The notes: generated by a model from the letters alone, not told the origin. Positions 7,432 through 16,709 are shown, counted from the stretch's first letter. The stretch: 64,000 nt of DNA from VAZQ01 sp035263865 (GCA_035263865.1 DATFQX010000130.1:1-64000), one strand, 5' to 3'. A program made the numbers and translations.

Positions 7432-8358
7432 ATGAAGCTTGCCGTGCCCGACATGATCTCGAACTCGTACTTCCCCGCGATCGCGGCGATCGAGCTCGGC
7501 TTCTTCAAGCAGGAAGGCCTCGATGTTTCGCTCGAGCTGATCTATCCGGTCGACAAATGCTATGCGGCGTTGCGCGCCGGCTCCGTCGATTTCGTGGGCG
7601 GCTCCGCGCATTCCGCGCTCTCGGCGTTTCCGTCCTGGCACGGCGCAAAGCTTCTGTGCGCGCAGGGCCAAGGCATGTACTGGTTCCTGGTCATGCACAC
7701 GGATCTTGGCGGCAAACGTGGCGATCTCGGTGTGGTGAAGGGGCGCAGTATCGGGGCGGCGCCGTGGGTCGACATGGGATTGCGCCGTCTGCTCATCGAA
7801 GCCGACATCGATCTCGCGCGCGATCAAGTCAAAATCGCCCCGGTGCCGGGCGCGCAAGGCGCGGGCGTGAATTTCGGCGTGACCGCGGCAAAGGCGCTGG
7901 AGGAGCGCAAGATCGACGGTTTTTGGGCGAACGGGATGGGTACCGAGGTGGCGGTCCGACGCGGCGTCGGTACGGTGGTGCTCGACGTGCGGCGCGGCGA
8001 CGGACCGAAACCTTGCTTCAATTACACCATGGCCTCGATCGCCACGACCGACCGGTTGATTGAGCGCTCCCCCGAAACTGCGGCCAGCGCCGTGCGCGCC
8101 ATCGTAAAGACGCAGGCCGCGCTGAAGGAAAATGTCGCGCGCGCGACCGAAATCGGCCGCAAGCTGTTCCCGCCGGACGAGGCAGAGTTAATCGCCGAGC
8201 TTATTCGACGGGACCTTCCCTATTACGATGCGTCGATCTCGCCCACCTTCGTCGCCGGCATGAATCAGTTCTCGCGTGACGTCGGAATCCTCGCTGGCGA
8301 CGTCCCTTACGAGGGCATCGTCGCCGCGAGGTTTTCCCATTTATGGAAGGCTCAGTAA
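7432..8358 (+). CDS. NMT1/THI5-like (SsuA-type) binding protein without a signal peptide
   Basis: A 308-residue type-2 periplasmic-binding-fold protein: YFPAIAAIELGFFKQEGLDV is the hallmark opening of the NMT1/SsuA/TauA family, followed by CYAALRAGSVDFVGGSAHSAL and IGAAPWVDMGLRRLL. Relatives bind sulfonates, pyrimidine precursors or aromatic carboxylates for ABC uptake. The protein starts directly on the first strand (MKLAVPDMISNSYFP) with no leader peptide, and no upstream in-frame start would add one. No ABC permease or ATPase is adjacent. It may therefore be cytoplasmic, acting as a ligand sensor or an enzyme-like NMT1 protein, or it may have lost its leader when the repeat-like spacer arrived. 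Confidence 0.78.
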   Translation: MKLAVPDMISNSYFPAIAAIELGFFKQEGLDVSLELIYPVDKCYAALRAGSVDFVGGSAHSALSAFPSWHGAKLLCAQGQGMYWFLVMHTDLGGKRGDLGVVKGRSIGAAPWVDMGLRRLLIEADIDLARDQVKIAPVPGAQGAGVNFGVTAAKALEERKIDGFWANGMGTEVAVRRGVGTVVLDVRRGDGPKPCFNYTMASIATTDRLIERSPETAASAVRAIVKTQAALKENVARATEIGRKLFPPDEAELIAELIRRDLPYYDASISPTFVAGMNQFSRDVGILAGDVPYEGIVAARFSHLWKAQ

Positions 8359-8369
8359 TACCCCACGGC

Positions 8370-9830
8370 CTAACTCTCCTCCCGTATCGGTGGCAGCTTG
8401 AGCGCCGCGTCGACCAGCGCAGTTGCACGTTTGAAATCGAAGTTGCGATAGACGTTCTGCTTTACCAGGAAGGACGCGCCGCCGTAAAACTTCTCGTATT
8501 GCTGTTGTCGGCCGCCGAATTCCGATCCGATCAAGTCCCAGGCAAGCCGCATGAGTGCCACTTTGCTTTTGGCATCGGAAGATGCCGAGCGCATGTAGCG
8601 CTCGACGTCTGGAGCGGTCTCGCCGCTCTCGAAATCCCGCACCGACGAAGGCAAGGTGATCAAAGCGGAGCCCGCGAGTTCGCGAATGATCTCCAGCATG
8701 CGGCCGTTGAGTTCCGACTGCAGCGCCATGGACGAATAGAGGCCAGACTTCGACGGCCAGAGCACGCCATCTTCGTCGATCACGGCTGCCGTCTCGTGTG
8801 AGAGCAGCATGTGCTCGTAGATCGATACCCAGGCGGCAAACTCGCCCATCATGATCTGCACCGCCGGGTTGGCGACATTACCGGTCATCTCGTTCATACG
8901 CTGGGCGAGCCCGATCATGAAACGCAGCTTGGTGACGTAACGCACTTGCGCCTGATGGTTGCCGTAAAGGTGCGATGGCGTCTTCCACCACTGATCGCGC
9001 GATAGCTCGATGTTCCGATAGATGAACACCCGCTCCCACGGCACGAACACGTTGTCGAAGACGACGTAGCTGTCGGTTTCGTCGAAGCGGCTCGAGAGCG
9101 GATAGTCGAACGCGTTGCTCGCCGCTGCCGCGAATGACCGCCGCGGATAGAGCTTGACCCCGGGCGCGCTGACCGGAACCGCTAGGCAGTTGGCGTAGTT
9201 CTCGTCGCCCGGTTGCAGCGGGTGGATGCAGCTCAAGTGGATGACATCGGAAATTGCCCCGCCGGTGGCAAGCTGCTGGGCGCCGGAGATGACGATGCCG
9301 TCATCGCGTTCCTTGACGACGCCGGCATAGAGCGTGGGATCGCTCTGCTTGTGCGCGGGCTTGCTGCGATCGATTTGCGGCGGCACGATCGCATAGGAGG
9401 CGTAAAGATGATTGTCACGCAGGTACTCGTAGAAGGCGACGACATTGTCAGCAAAATGCTTGCCTGCTGTCGCGAATAGGCTAGGCAATGCGGCGTAGCC
9501 GCAGAAGAAACCGGCGACGTGATCAGGCGAGCGCCCCATCAGGCCAAACGTCGCCTCTGCCCAGGTCTCGGAGAACGAGCGCCGCGCCCGTAGATCGGCA
9601 TGGCTGCGCGGGATCTGGTAGGCGCGCAGCACCGGCTCTCCAGTCGTGGGCGAGATAAACGTCATGCGCTCGCGCATCTCTGGCGCCGCCGCGATGTCGT
9701 AGAGATGTGCGACCGAGCGCGCCGCCTCGCGAAATGCGACATGCGCGGTCACGTCCTTGACGCGCTCGCCATCGACGAACACCCGCCGTCCGTCGTTGAG
9801 GGAGCGAAGATAATCGGAGCCGGTTCGCAT
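8370..9830 (-). CDS. 4-hydroxyphenylacetate 3-hydroxylase-family flavin monooxygenase (HpaB-like)
   Basis: A 486-residue member of the HpaB/PvcC/4-hydroxybutyryl-CoA dehydratase superfamily, which hydroxylates phenols using FADH2 supplied by a separate reductase. Typical blocks are the opening RTGSDYLRSLNDGRRVFVDGE, then HADLRARRSFSETWAEATFG, DGIVISGAQQLATGGAISD, and DSYVVFDNVFVPWERVF. The helical C-terminal half carries SSLGSAL-type packing and EKFYGG. No HpaC-type flavin reductase is seen in the window, so the reductase must be elsewhere. It is the last gene of a minus-strand series that includes Mo-hydroxylase and UbiD genes, 21 bases after a CoxL-type gene, so it probably acts on the same ring substrate. 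Confidence 0.88.
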   Translation of the reverse strand: MRTGSDYLRSLNDGRRVFVDGERVKDVTAHVAFREAARSVAHLYDIAAAPEMRERMTFISPTTGEPVLRAYQIPRSHADLRARRSFSETWAEATFGLMGRSPDHVAGFFCGYAALPSLFATAGKHFADNVVAFYEYLRDNHLYASYAIVPPQIDRSKPAHKQSDPTLYAGVVKERDDGIVISGAQQLATGGAISDVIHLSCIHPLQPGDENYANCLAVPVSAPGVKLYPRRSFAAAASNAFDYPLSSRFDETDSYVVFDNVFVPWERVFIYRNIELSRDQWWKTPSHLYGNHQAQVRYVTKLRFMIGLAQRMNEMTGNVANPAVQIMMGEFAAWVSIYEHMLLSHETAAVIDEDGVLWPSKSGLYSSMALQSELNGRMLEIIRELAGSALITLPSSVRDFESGETAPDVERYMRSASSDAKSKVALMRLAWDLIGSEFGGRQQQYEKFYGGASFLVKQNVYRNFDFKRATALVDAALKLPPIREES

Positions 9831-9851
9831 CGGAGAAGACGCTTTGCCCGG

Positions 9852-12185
9852 TTACTCGGTTCGCGACCTTACGCCATTGGCGATCAGCTCGACCAGCTTC
9901 TGCGGGGTCACCGGGGTTTGCGCAATGTGCACGCCGAACGGTTGCAACGCGTCCTCGATGGCGGAAATCACCGCGGCGGCGGCGGGAATCGTGCTGACCT
10001 CGCCGGCACCCTTGGCGCCGAGCGGGTTGAGAGGCGATGGCGTCTCTCTAAAGAGCGTATCGATCGGGGGGACTTCCGTGGCGCTTGGTAGCAGATAATC
10101 GGCAAAGCTCGTGGTGAGGGGCTGCCCGGCCGCGTCGTATCCCATCCATTCGAGCATGGCGTTGCCGATCCCGTGCGCCACGCCGCCACGCACCTGACCT
10201 TCGACCAGCATGGGATTGATCAACCTTCCGGAGTCCTGAAGCGCCACATAATTGCAAAGCTTGACGCCGCCGGTGCCGGGATCGACCTCGACCTCAACGA
10301 CGTGGCAGGCATTCGCATAGGCGAGCGCATCGGTGCGCCAATTCACGTTTGCATCGAGGCCGGGGTCGATATCCGCAGGGAAGCCGTAGCCCGGCGCGCC
10401 TTTCAGGATACGCGCGAGCTCGCCGAGCTTGACCGAAAGCTGCGGCGCGCCGACCACGCGCACCTCGCCGTTGACGACTTCAAGATCGTGCTCGGCCGCC
10501 TCGAGCATGTGACTTGCGAGCTTTTTCGCCTTGCCGACGACTGCCCGCGCCGCCAGCAGTACGGAGGAGCCGGCGGTCACGGTTTGTCGGCTGGCAAAAG
10601 CGCCGAGTCCGAGCGACACGCCCGCGGTGTCCCCCGGCACCACGGTAATGTCCTGCGCCCGCAAGCCGAGTTCATTCGCACAAATCTGCGCAAGTGCCGT
10701 GTGCAGTCCCTGGCCGATCGCGGCGGCGCCGGTGAACACCGACACGCGCCCAGTATTGGAGACGCGGACCAGACCCGATTCGAATGGACCGCGCCCGGTG
10801 CCCTTGATTCCATGCGCGAGGCCGATGCCGATGTAGCGGCCTTCGCGTCGCGCCGCCGCCTGTCGCTGCGGAAAATCCCGCCAGCCCGCCGCCTGCAGGA
10901 CCTGCGCCTGGCAGGCGGGATAATCGCCGCTGTCGTAGCACATGGTCGCACCGGAACGCGCCTTGAGCGGCTTCGTATAGGGCATCTTCTCCGGCGGAAT
11001 AAGATTGCGACGGCGCACCTCGGCGCGATCAAGGCGCAGCTCGTGGGCCAAACGGTCCATGACGCGTTCCATGGCGAAGGCAGCCTGCGGATAACCGGCC
11101 CCGCGGACCGAAGAGACCGGCGTCTTGTTCGTCGCGGCGACGATTACGTCGATCGCCAGTGCGGGAAGCATGTAGGGCCCGCTGAGCATGGACGCCGAAT
11201 TGTAGGGAATGTTGACATCTTGCAGGGCATAGGCCCCGAGGTCGTGGATTAATCGGCCGCGGATCCCGAGAAGCTTCGCATCCGAATCCACCCCGACCTC
11301 GAGCGCCCAGAATTGGTCGCGCTCTTGGGCGGCGTTGGTGAAATGCTCGCGTCGGTCCTCGATCCATTTGATTGGCCGCTCGACGAGTTTTGCAGCGGCT
11401 ACGATCGCGATATCTTCCGGATACACGCAAAGTTTTGGACCGAAGCCGCCGCCGACGTCTGGAGTCGCCACCCGCAGGCGGCTTTCGTCGAGATCGAGCA
11501 GCGCGGTCAACGACTGGAACAGATCGTGCGCCTTCTGCGTCGAGGCCCAAACGGTCATGGTGCCGTCGCGCCATTCGGCAAGAATGCCGCGGCCTTCGAT
11601 CGGATGCGCCCCGCCGCGATGCTGCCAAAGCTCCTCGTGAAGAGTGTGGGCGGCGCCAGCGAAGGCGGCGTCGACATCGCCATAGGCGATGCTGTAGGCA
11701 GTCGCGATATTGCTGTTTAGCTCGCGCCGCACCGCGGGCGCAGCGCGCTCGATGGCGGCGCGCGCGTCCGCTACCGATGCCAGCACGTCATAGTCGACCG
11801 CGACCATGGCCGCGGCGTCTTCGGCAACGTAGCGGTTCTCGGCAAGTACCATCGCGACGGCCTCGCCCACGTACGACACTTCTGCGTCGGCGAGCGCGAA
11901 CGACCAATAGCGATCGAGCGGCGTACCCGAATTGGAGTGGCGCAGCATGCGGCGCTTGGTCAAGACCGGCACGAGATCCTCGAGTGTGAGCACCGCGTGC
12001 ACTCCAGGCAGCGCGCGCGCCGCTTCCGCGTCGATTCTTCGGATCGCGGCGTGCGGATGCGGACTGCGAACGAACGCCGCGTGCCATACGCCGGCAACGC
12101 CGATGTCATCGACGAAGCGTCCCTTGCCGAGGAGCAGCGCGCCGTCCTCGAGACGAGGAATGCGCGCTCCGATCAGTCCAACCAT
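9852..12185 (-). CDS. molybdenum hydroxylase large subunit (xanthine dehydrogenase / CoxL family)
   Basis: This 777-residue protein is the molybdopterin-cytosine-dinucleotide-binding large subunit of a xanthine-oxidase-family hydroxylase. Visible landmarks are ARIPRLEDGALLLGKGRF at the N-terminus, GGGFGPKLCVYPEDIAI for Mo-cofactor contact, the substrate-loop region SSVRGAGYPQAAFAMER, and the catalytic-glutamate motif GAKGAGEVSTIP. The loop is VRGAGY, not the Cys-containing AYRCSFR of true CO dehydrogenase, so it should oxidise an aromatic heterocycle or aldehyde. No medium or small subunit is adjacent on this strand; the nearest are CoxM- and CoxS-like genes at 20.6-23.0 kb. Confidence 0.9.
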   Translation of the reverse strand: MVGLIGARIPRLEDGALLLGKGRFVDDIGVAGVWHAAFVRSPHPHAAIRRIDAEAARALPGVHAVLTLEDLVPVLTKRRMLRHSNSGTPLDRYWSFALADAEVSYVGEAVAMVLAENRYVAEDAAAMVAVDYDVLASVADARAAIERAAPAVRRELNSNIATAYSIAYGDVDAAFAGAAHTLHEELWQHRGGAHPIEGRGILAEWRDGTMTVWASTQKAHDLFQSLTALLDLDESRLRVATPDVGGGFGPKLCVYPEDIAIVAAAKLVERPIKWIEDRREHFTNAAQERDQFWALEVGVDSDAKLLGIRGRLIHDLGAYALQDVNIPYNSASMLSGPYMLPALAIDVIVAATNKTPVSSVRGAGYPQAAFAMERVMDRLAHELRLDRAEVRRRNLIPPEKMPYTKPLKARSGATMCYDSGDYPACQAQVLQAAGWRDFPQRQAAARREGRYIGIGLAHGIKGTGRGPFESGLVRVSNTGRVSVFTGAAAIGQGLHTALAQICANELGLRAQDITVVPGDTAGVSLGLGAFASRQTVTAGSSVLLAARAVVGKAKKLASHMLEAAEHDLEVVNGEVRVVGAPQLSVKLGELARILKGAPGYGFPADIDPGLDANVNWRTDALAYANACHVVEVEVDPGTGGVKLCNYVALQDSGRLINPMLVEGQVRGGVAHGIGNAMLEWMGYDAAGQPLTTSFADYLLPSATEVPPIDTLFRETPSPLNPLGAKGAGEVSTIPAAAAVISAIEDALQPFGVHIAQTPVTPQKLVELIANGVRSRTE

Positions 12186-12244
12186 CTCATCGATGCGTCC
12201 GCGTTTCGCTCCTCGGGGCCTTTGCAGTGATCCTGAATGTCGCT

Positions 12245-13354
12245 TTATTCCGACATCGCCTTGGCTGCTTTGGCCACCACGTCCTTGGGTGTGGCGTAGG
12301 CCTCCGCCAACAGGGCATTCAGTTTATCCGCGCTGACGGGGTTGACCTCGAAGTTGAGGCGCCCCGCCTCGGCGAGAAAGTCAGGATCCGCGGTCGTGCG
12401 TTCGAAGGCTGCGATCAACGCCGCCCTGCGCTCGTCAGGAATGCCAGGCGGAGCCGCGAAAGGCCGCGCCATGGCTTGCCCGATCAGCAGCAGCTTCAGG
12501 ATTTGGACCTGATCGGGCTCTTTTGCGAGTTCGCTCGCTGATGGGACATCCGACAGCTCCGGCTGTTTCTTAATCCCGGCTTGAACGAGGATGTTGGCCT
12601 TCTTCTCGTTGAGCCAATGTGGGTAGCGGCCTTTGAGGGTGCTCCAGGAGAGTCCGCAGAGCCCGTCCACCTCGCCGCGCTCGGCCGCGAGTTGAATCTC
12701 GTTGGTCCCGGGATAGCCGGTCACGATCTTGATTTTGGCGCCGAATACGTTGCGGTAGAGCAGCGCGAAAATGTTGGGATCGGAGCCCGCGCCCTCGCCC
12801 CCAAAAGTTGCCGGTTTGACCAGCAGTTCGCCGAAGCTCTTCACCGGGGCGTCATGGCGCGTGACACAGAGGCTCACCTCGTCAGTGACGCTGCCTATCC
12901 AGGTGAACTTAGTGCTGTCGAACTCGGCTTTGTCGAGCAGCGGCGCAATTCCCTGACTACGCGAGAAGGTGCCGATGACGGAGCCGTCCTTCGGGGCCAC
13001 GGAATAAAGGTAATTGGCCGCCTTAAGGCTGCCGGCGCCGCTCATGTTCTGCGGCACAACCGACGGGTTGCCGGGAATATGCTTGCCCAGATGCCGCGCC
13101 ACCAATCGGCCGTACGCGTCATAACCGCCGCCAACGCTGTAGCCGATGAGGAGAGAAACGGTCTTGCCGCGGTAGAAATCTTCGACGTCCGCCGACGACG
13201 CAGGCCGCACCATGACAGTGGTCATGAGCGCGACCGCAATACCGGGACAGATCAGCCGCGCGAAGCTTCGCGCGATCTTATCCCGCAGTATGGGTTGAGC
13301 GCAGCGAAACCCATCCCGTCCACCGCCTTGGTCAGATAGAAGATTCGCACTCAT
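12245..13354 (-). CDS. Bug/TctC-family periplasmic binding protein
   Basis: A tripartite-tricarboxylate-type binding protein of the larger (about 350-residue) subgroup: DFYRGKTVSLLIGYSVGGGY, ARHLGKHIPGNPSVVPQNM, AANYLYSVAPKDGSVIG, and a long C-terminal VNPVSADKLNALL region. Such proteins capture carboxylates in the periplasm for Tct permeases. The hydrophobic leader (LICPGIAVALMTTVMV) ends near SSA. I chose the ATG 30 bases inside a longer TTG frame. Residues 11-25 (RDGFRCAQPILR region) are encoded by a dispersed intergenic-type repeat, so the authentic N-terminus may be shorter or altered. It lies between CoxL- and UbiD-type genes. Confidence 0.82.
   Translation of the reverse strand: MSANLLSDQGGGRDGFRCAQPILRDKIARSFARLICPGIAVALMTTVMVRPASSADVEDFYRGKTVSLLIGYSVGGGYDAYGRLVARHLGKHIPGNPSVVPQNMSGAGSLKAANYLYSVAPKDGSVIGTFSRSQGIAPLLDKAEFDSTKFTWIGSVTDEVSLCVTRHDAPVKSFGELLVKPATFGGEGAGSDPNIFALLYRNVFGAKIKIVTGYPGTNEIQLAAERGEVDGLCGLSWSTLKGRYPHWLNEKKANILVQAGIKKQPELSDVPSASELAKEPDQVQILKLLLIGQAMARPFAAPPGIPDERRAALIAAFERTTADPDFLAEAGRLNFEVNPVSADKLNALLAEAYATPKDVVAKAAKAMSE
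13289..13315. repeat. dispersed REP-like palindrome inside the 5' end of the Bug/TctC gene
   Basis: Arms ATGGGTT (13290-13296) and AACCCAT (13308-13314) flank GAGCGCAGCGA. This is the familiar intergenic element of alphaproteobacteria that reads GGGTTTCGCTGCGCTCAACC on one strand. Here it is translated in frame near the N-terminus of the binding protein instead of lying between genes. Confidence 0.6.
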
Positions 13355-13400
13355 CTTTGATGGTCGACCAGTCACCTGATCCAAGATGGCGGTTGATTTT

Positions 13401-13418
13401 CGCCCGCGTTCGCGGGCG
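13401..13418. other. perfect 18-base GC palindrome between UbiD and Bug/TctC genes
   Basis: CGCCCGCG-TT-CGCGGGCG forms an 8-pair stem with a 2-base centre, 11 bases past the stop of the minus-strand UbiD gene. On the minus strand it is followed by GAAAATC, not a T-run, so it is not a standard intrinsic terminator. It could be an mRNA-stabilising hairpin, a REP-like unit or an attenuator between the two genes. Confidence 0.5.
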
Positions 13419-13428
13419 GCACGCCGGC

Positions 13429-14901
13429 CTACGGGTCGGGGAATAGTTGCGGAAATTTCGTGCGCAACCGCTTGCGTAGATCGGTGCTGACATCGACGGT
13501 GACCGGGAACGTGCCCTTCAACTTTCGCTCATAAGGAATGCACGCGTCGATCAGGATGCGGTTGTTGAAGTTGCCAGGAAGGTAGAGCGGATCGCGTTTG
13601 GACGCCCAGGCCTTTTGAATCATGTCGATATCGGTCAACGGATCGAACCGGGTGCACATCGCCCACAGCACCTGGTCGAGATCGCCGGCATCGATGTCCT
13701 CGTCGACCACGACCGTCCATTTGCCGGCGTAAGCGCCGCCCTGGCACGAGGACGCAATGTGAAGCGCTTGGCGCGCGTGACCCGGATAGCGCTGGCGAAG
13801 CTGGATCGCGGTGAAGCGCGTCGCGGGTCCGGCTTCGTGATTCCATACGCCGAGCACCTCGGGAACGCCGCACGCCTCGAGTGCCCGCCAGATCTGCGCG
13901 GCGCCGGCAATGCCCTTGAGCAGCCCGGTCTCGTCGACCGGCTTGTGTTGCGGGGCGCAGGTGAGGATCGGGTCGTTGCGATAGAGGATTGTCTTCACGT
14001 TGACGAAGGGTCGATCCTGCGTGTCGTCGGAGTAGTAGCCCATCCACTCGCCGAACGGGCCTTCCGGCCGGACCTGGCCGGGTAGGCTTTCGCCTTCGAT
14101 GGCGATCTCACAATCGGCCGGAATCGGAAAGCCCGTATACGGGCCGCGCACCACGTCCAGCGGCTCGCCACGTAGTCCGCCAGCGATGTCCATCTCGCCG
14201 ATCTCGGGTAACGGGCTCGAAGCGAGCATAAACAGCAGCGGGTCCTGTCCACACAGGATGACCACTTTCACCGGCTGTCCACGCTCGAAATATTTATCGC
14301 GATGAATGCGGCCGTGCTTGCCCTCGGTGATCTGGCAACCGATGGTCTTACCGTCGTAAACCTGGCTGCGATAAGCGCCGAGATTGAACCAACCCGAGTC
14401 GGGATCCTGGGTGATGACGCAGTCGGCGGTGCCGATGAAGCGCGCCTTATCGAGCTCATGGTGCCGCGGCACGGGAAATTTGAGCACATCGATATCGTCG
14501 CCTTCGAGCACGTTCTCGAGCACCGGACCGTCATTCACGAAACGCGGCGGCAGGGGCTTCAGATTCTGCATCCGGGCATGATAGGTCCCCACCACGTCCA
14601 CCCTGCGCTCATATTCGAGCGGCAGTCCGAGCGTCAAAGCGATGCGCCGCACTGAGGAGAGCTGCCCGTAAAGCGTGCGGAAGCCTTTTGCATAGCCGGG
14701 CACACGGTCGAACAGGATTGCCGGCGCGGTGCCGCGGCTCTTTTCCGTGAGCATGTGAGTGACGGCGCCCATCTCCACATCCCAGTGAGCACCGTCGACC
14801 CTGCGCAGCTCCCCCATCTTGTCGACCTGTTCAAGCCAGTCGCGTAACCCGCGATATTGCATCCGCGGTTTCGACGCGGCCTCGCCGTCCATGCGGACCA
14901 T
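13429..14901 (-). CDS. UbiD-family (prFMN-dependent) decarboxylase
   Basis: At 490 residues this is a full-length UbiD family protein. It opens MQYRGLRDWLEQVDKMGELR (preceded by 13 extra residues, so an internal ATG may be the true start). It has the cofactor strand NLGAYRSQVYDGKTIGCQI and the catalytic pair in RPEGPFGEWMGYY, then WTVVVDEDIDAGDLDQVLWA. Family members decarboxylate (or carboxylate) aromatic acids with prenylated FMN made by a UbiX partner not seen here. It is the first gene of the minus-strand group that continues with Bug/TctC, CoxL and HpaB-like genes. It is a paralogue of the UbiD gene on the other side of the coiled-coil gene. Confidence 0.9.
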   Translation of the reverse strand: MVRMDGEAASKPRMQYRGLRDWLEQVDKMGELRRVDGAHWDVEMGAVTHMLTEKSRGTAPAILFDRVPGYAKGFRTLYGQLSSVRRIALTLGLPLEYERRVDVVGTYHARMQNLKPLPPRFVNDGPVLENVLEGDDIDVLKFPVPRHHELDKARFIGTADCVITQDPDSGWFNLGAYRSQVYDGKTIGCQITEGKHGRIHRDKYFERGQPVKVVILCGQDPLLFMLASSPLPEIGEMDIAGGLRGEPLDVVRGPYTGFPIPADCEIAIEGESLPGQVRPEGPFGEWMGYYSDDTQDRPFVNVKTILYRNDPILTCAPQHKPVDETGLLKGIAGAAQIWRALEACGVPEVLGVWNHEAGPATRFTAIQLRQRYPGHARQALHIASSCQGGAYAGKWTVVVDEDIDAGDLDQVLWAMCTRFDPLTDIDMIQKAWASKRDPLYLPGNFNNRILIDACIPYERKLKGTFPVTVDVSTDLRKRLRTKFPQLFPDP

Positions 14902-15054
14902 GCCGTTCTCCCCATTCTAGGAATGTCGGCCATCTATAGCGCCGTCTGAAGGCGCGGGCAAAGTGCACCGGCGCGCGCGACGCGCGGCGCCTGTTGCCGG
15001 CCAATCTGCAGCGCTTTAATGCTTTCAGGCGGACGTGGGCTCCGCTCCGCCGCC

Positions 15055-16542
15055 TTACGGCCCTCCCTCTCCCGCATTACGGCCGGCGCCACCTCTGCCG
15101 TTTTTGGTCCGCTGCGGCTCCTTGCTGGTGTCCGAGACCACCTCGAGTGTCGGGCCAGTTGCCGGCGGCGGGCGCCCCGCCAACATATCGCGTTGCAGGC
15201 GGGCATAATCGCGACGCGTGGTCTCCAGCGCACCTTGGGCGACAGCGAGTTCGACCCGCTCGCGCTGCAGACTGGCATTGAGCTCCTCGATGCGCCGTTC
15301 GGCCTTGGCCCGATAGGCGCCAGCGTCGACCTCGATTTCGGCGACGCGGTCGCTCAGCGCCTTTATCTTCTGTTCGGCATGGGCGAGCGCGGTCTCGCGT
15401 GCCTTGAGCGTTTCGGCGAGACCGCTACAGCGCTCCTGGAGCGACGCACGCGATTGCTCGAGCTCACGCGCTTTCACATCGAGCACGTCGCGGGCGGCCG
15501 TGAGCCGCTCGACCACCTTCTCGGTGCCGTTTCGGGCGATTGTGGCGTCGACGGCCTTGCGCTCCAACACCCGGATCTCCTCGGTCTGCGCGACGAGACT
15601 CTGACGCACCTCCGAGAGCAGTTTCTCCGCAGTGGCCGCACGCGAACGCAGAGCCTCAAGCCGCAGGTTCAATGCACGGGTTTCCGATTGATGCCGCTCG
15701 TTGGCCTCGTCACGCGCGGTGGCGAGGGTGGCGCGCTCGTTCTCAGCGGCCGCGAGACTTATGTCCAACTGCTCGAGTCGTGCACGCGCGGCAGTCAGCG
15801 CATTCTCGCTCTCGGTCAAGCGGCGCGACAATCGCGAGTTTTCAGCAAGGGTCTGATCGAGCGCGGTTTGCAGCGAGCGCTTGTCATTCTCCAGCAGCAG
15901 TAGGTTTTCCCGGGTCTGCGCAGTCTCGGCCTGCAATTCCACGATCCGCTTATCGGCACTGCCGGCGTGGTCGACGAGAATCTGATTGGCCTCGCCTAGC
16001 GCTCGTCCATTGGCGGCCTCCTGCGCCAATTGGCTCTCGAGATTGGCGATCTCCGCGCGCGCAGCCACGATTTCGCTGGCGAGTTCCGCCTTGTCTGCCT
16101 CGAGCCCTCGTGCCGTCTGCTGCACCAAGGCCAATTCCCGGCGCAGGTCCTCGCCCGCGGTTTCCAATTCGGCCGCACGTTTTTCGAGCAGGCCGTATTC
16201 GTTGCGCAAGCTCTCGTGACCGCTGCGGAGTTCTGTGAGCGCATTGCGCAAGCCGAAATTCTCGGTCTTTTCCTGCTCGAGCGCGCGCAGCGAGGAGCCG
16301 ATGGGCTCGACGAGGTTCCGGAAGGCTTCCTTGAGATCGTCGAGCGCGCCGATACGACGATCGGTATCGATCAGAAGGTTGCGCAGCGTCTCGTTGTCTT
16401 CACCGACGCGGGCGCCAATATCGGCAAAGGTCGGCTCGCTGCGCTCTTCGGCGCCGCTCGGTAAAATTTTGGCGGAAGCCGAGCTCGGAAATGAAGTGGA
16501 CGCGACGCCCTTGCGTGCAAGAAAGTCGGAGATGGTACGCAT
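15055..16542 (-). CDS. long coiled-coil protein, crescentin-like in architecture
   Basis: A 495-residue protein with a disordered head (Ser/Ala-rich to about residue 45), the conserved block VGEDNETLRNLLIDTDRRIG (residues about 45-65), and an almost unbroken coiled coil from about 65 to 455 rich in A/L/E/R heptads. It ends in a Gly/Pro/Arg-rich tail. It has no signal peptide, membrane segment or ATPase motif, so it is not an SMC protein. The head-rod-tail plan recalls crescentin-type bacterial filament proteins; the close relatives I recall are conserved rhizobial proteins of unknown function. It is out of place between two catabolic groups and is probably a core gene around which they assembled. 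GGGGGTG precedes the ATG as ribosome binding site. Confidence 0.75.
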   Translation of the reverse strand: MRTISDFLARKGVASTSFPSSASAKILPSGAEERSEPTFADIGARVGEDNETLRNLLIDTDRRIGALDDLKEAFRNLVEPIGSSLRALEQEKTENFGLRNALTELRSGHESLRNEYGLLEKRAAELETAGEDLRRELALVQQTARGLEADKAELASEIVAARAEIANLESQLAQEAANGRALGEANQILVDHAGSADKRIVELQAETAQTRENLLLLENDKRSLQTALDQTLAENSRLSRRLTESENALTAARARLEQLDISLAAAENERATLATARDEANERHQSETRALNLRLEALRSRAATAEKLLSEVRQSLVAQTEEIRVLERKAVDATIARNGTEKVVERLTAARDVLDVKARELEQSRASLQERCSGLAETLKARETALAHAEQKIKALSDRVAEIEVDAGAYRAKAERRIEELNASLQRERVELAVAQGALETTRRDYARLQRDMLAGRPPPATGPTLEVVSDTSKEPQRTKNGRGGAGRNAGEGGP

Positions 16543-16709
16543 GGCACCCCCACAACCTGACCAAACCTCCCGGCTTATACAGACTTTTCCAATCGGTCAC
16601 AATCGAAACACCGGTGCCGCCGACAAAAGTAACCATGTTCAACGGGATCAAGGGTCTATGTCTCGAAAGCTCGCAGCAAAGGCCGCGACGAGAGCAAACA
16701 AAGGCATGC

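Noticed and set aside
6736..7857. 373-codon minus-strand frame across the UbiD end and the intergenic repeat
   Set aside because: Its only recognisable words (RSFPRKRKFVP) come from translating the dispersed repeat; the rest is antisense.
15019..15903. 294-codon open frame on the plus strand opposite the coiled-coil gene
   Set aside because: The minus-strand coiled coil is conserved and longer; this frame is leucine-rich by mirroring and has no family features.
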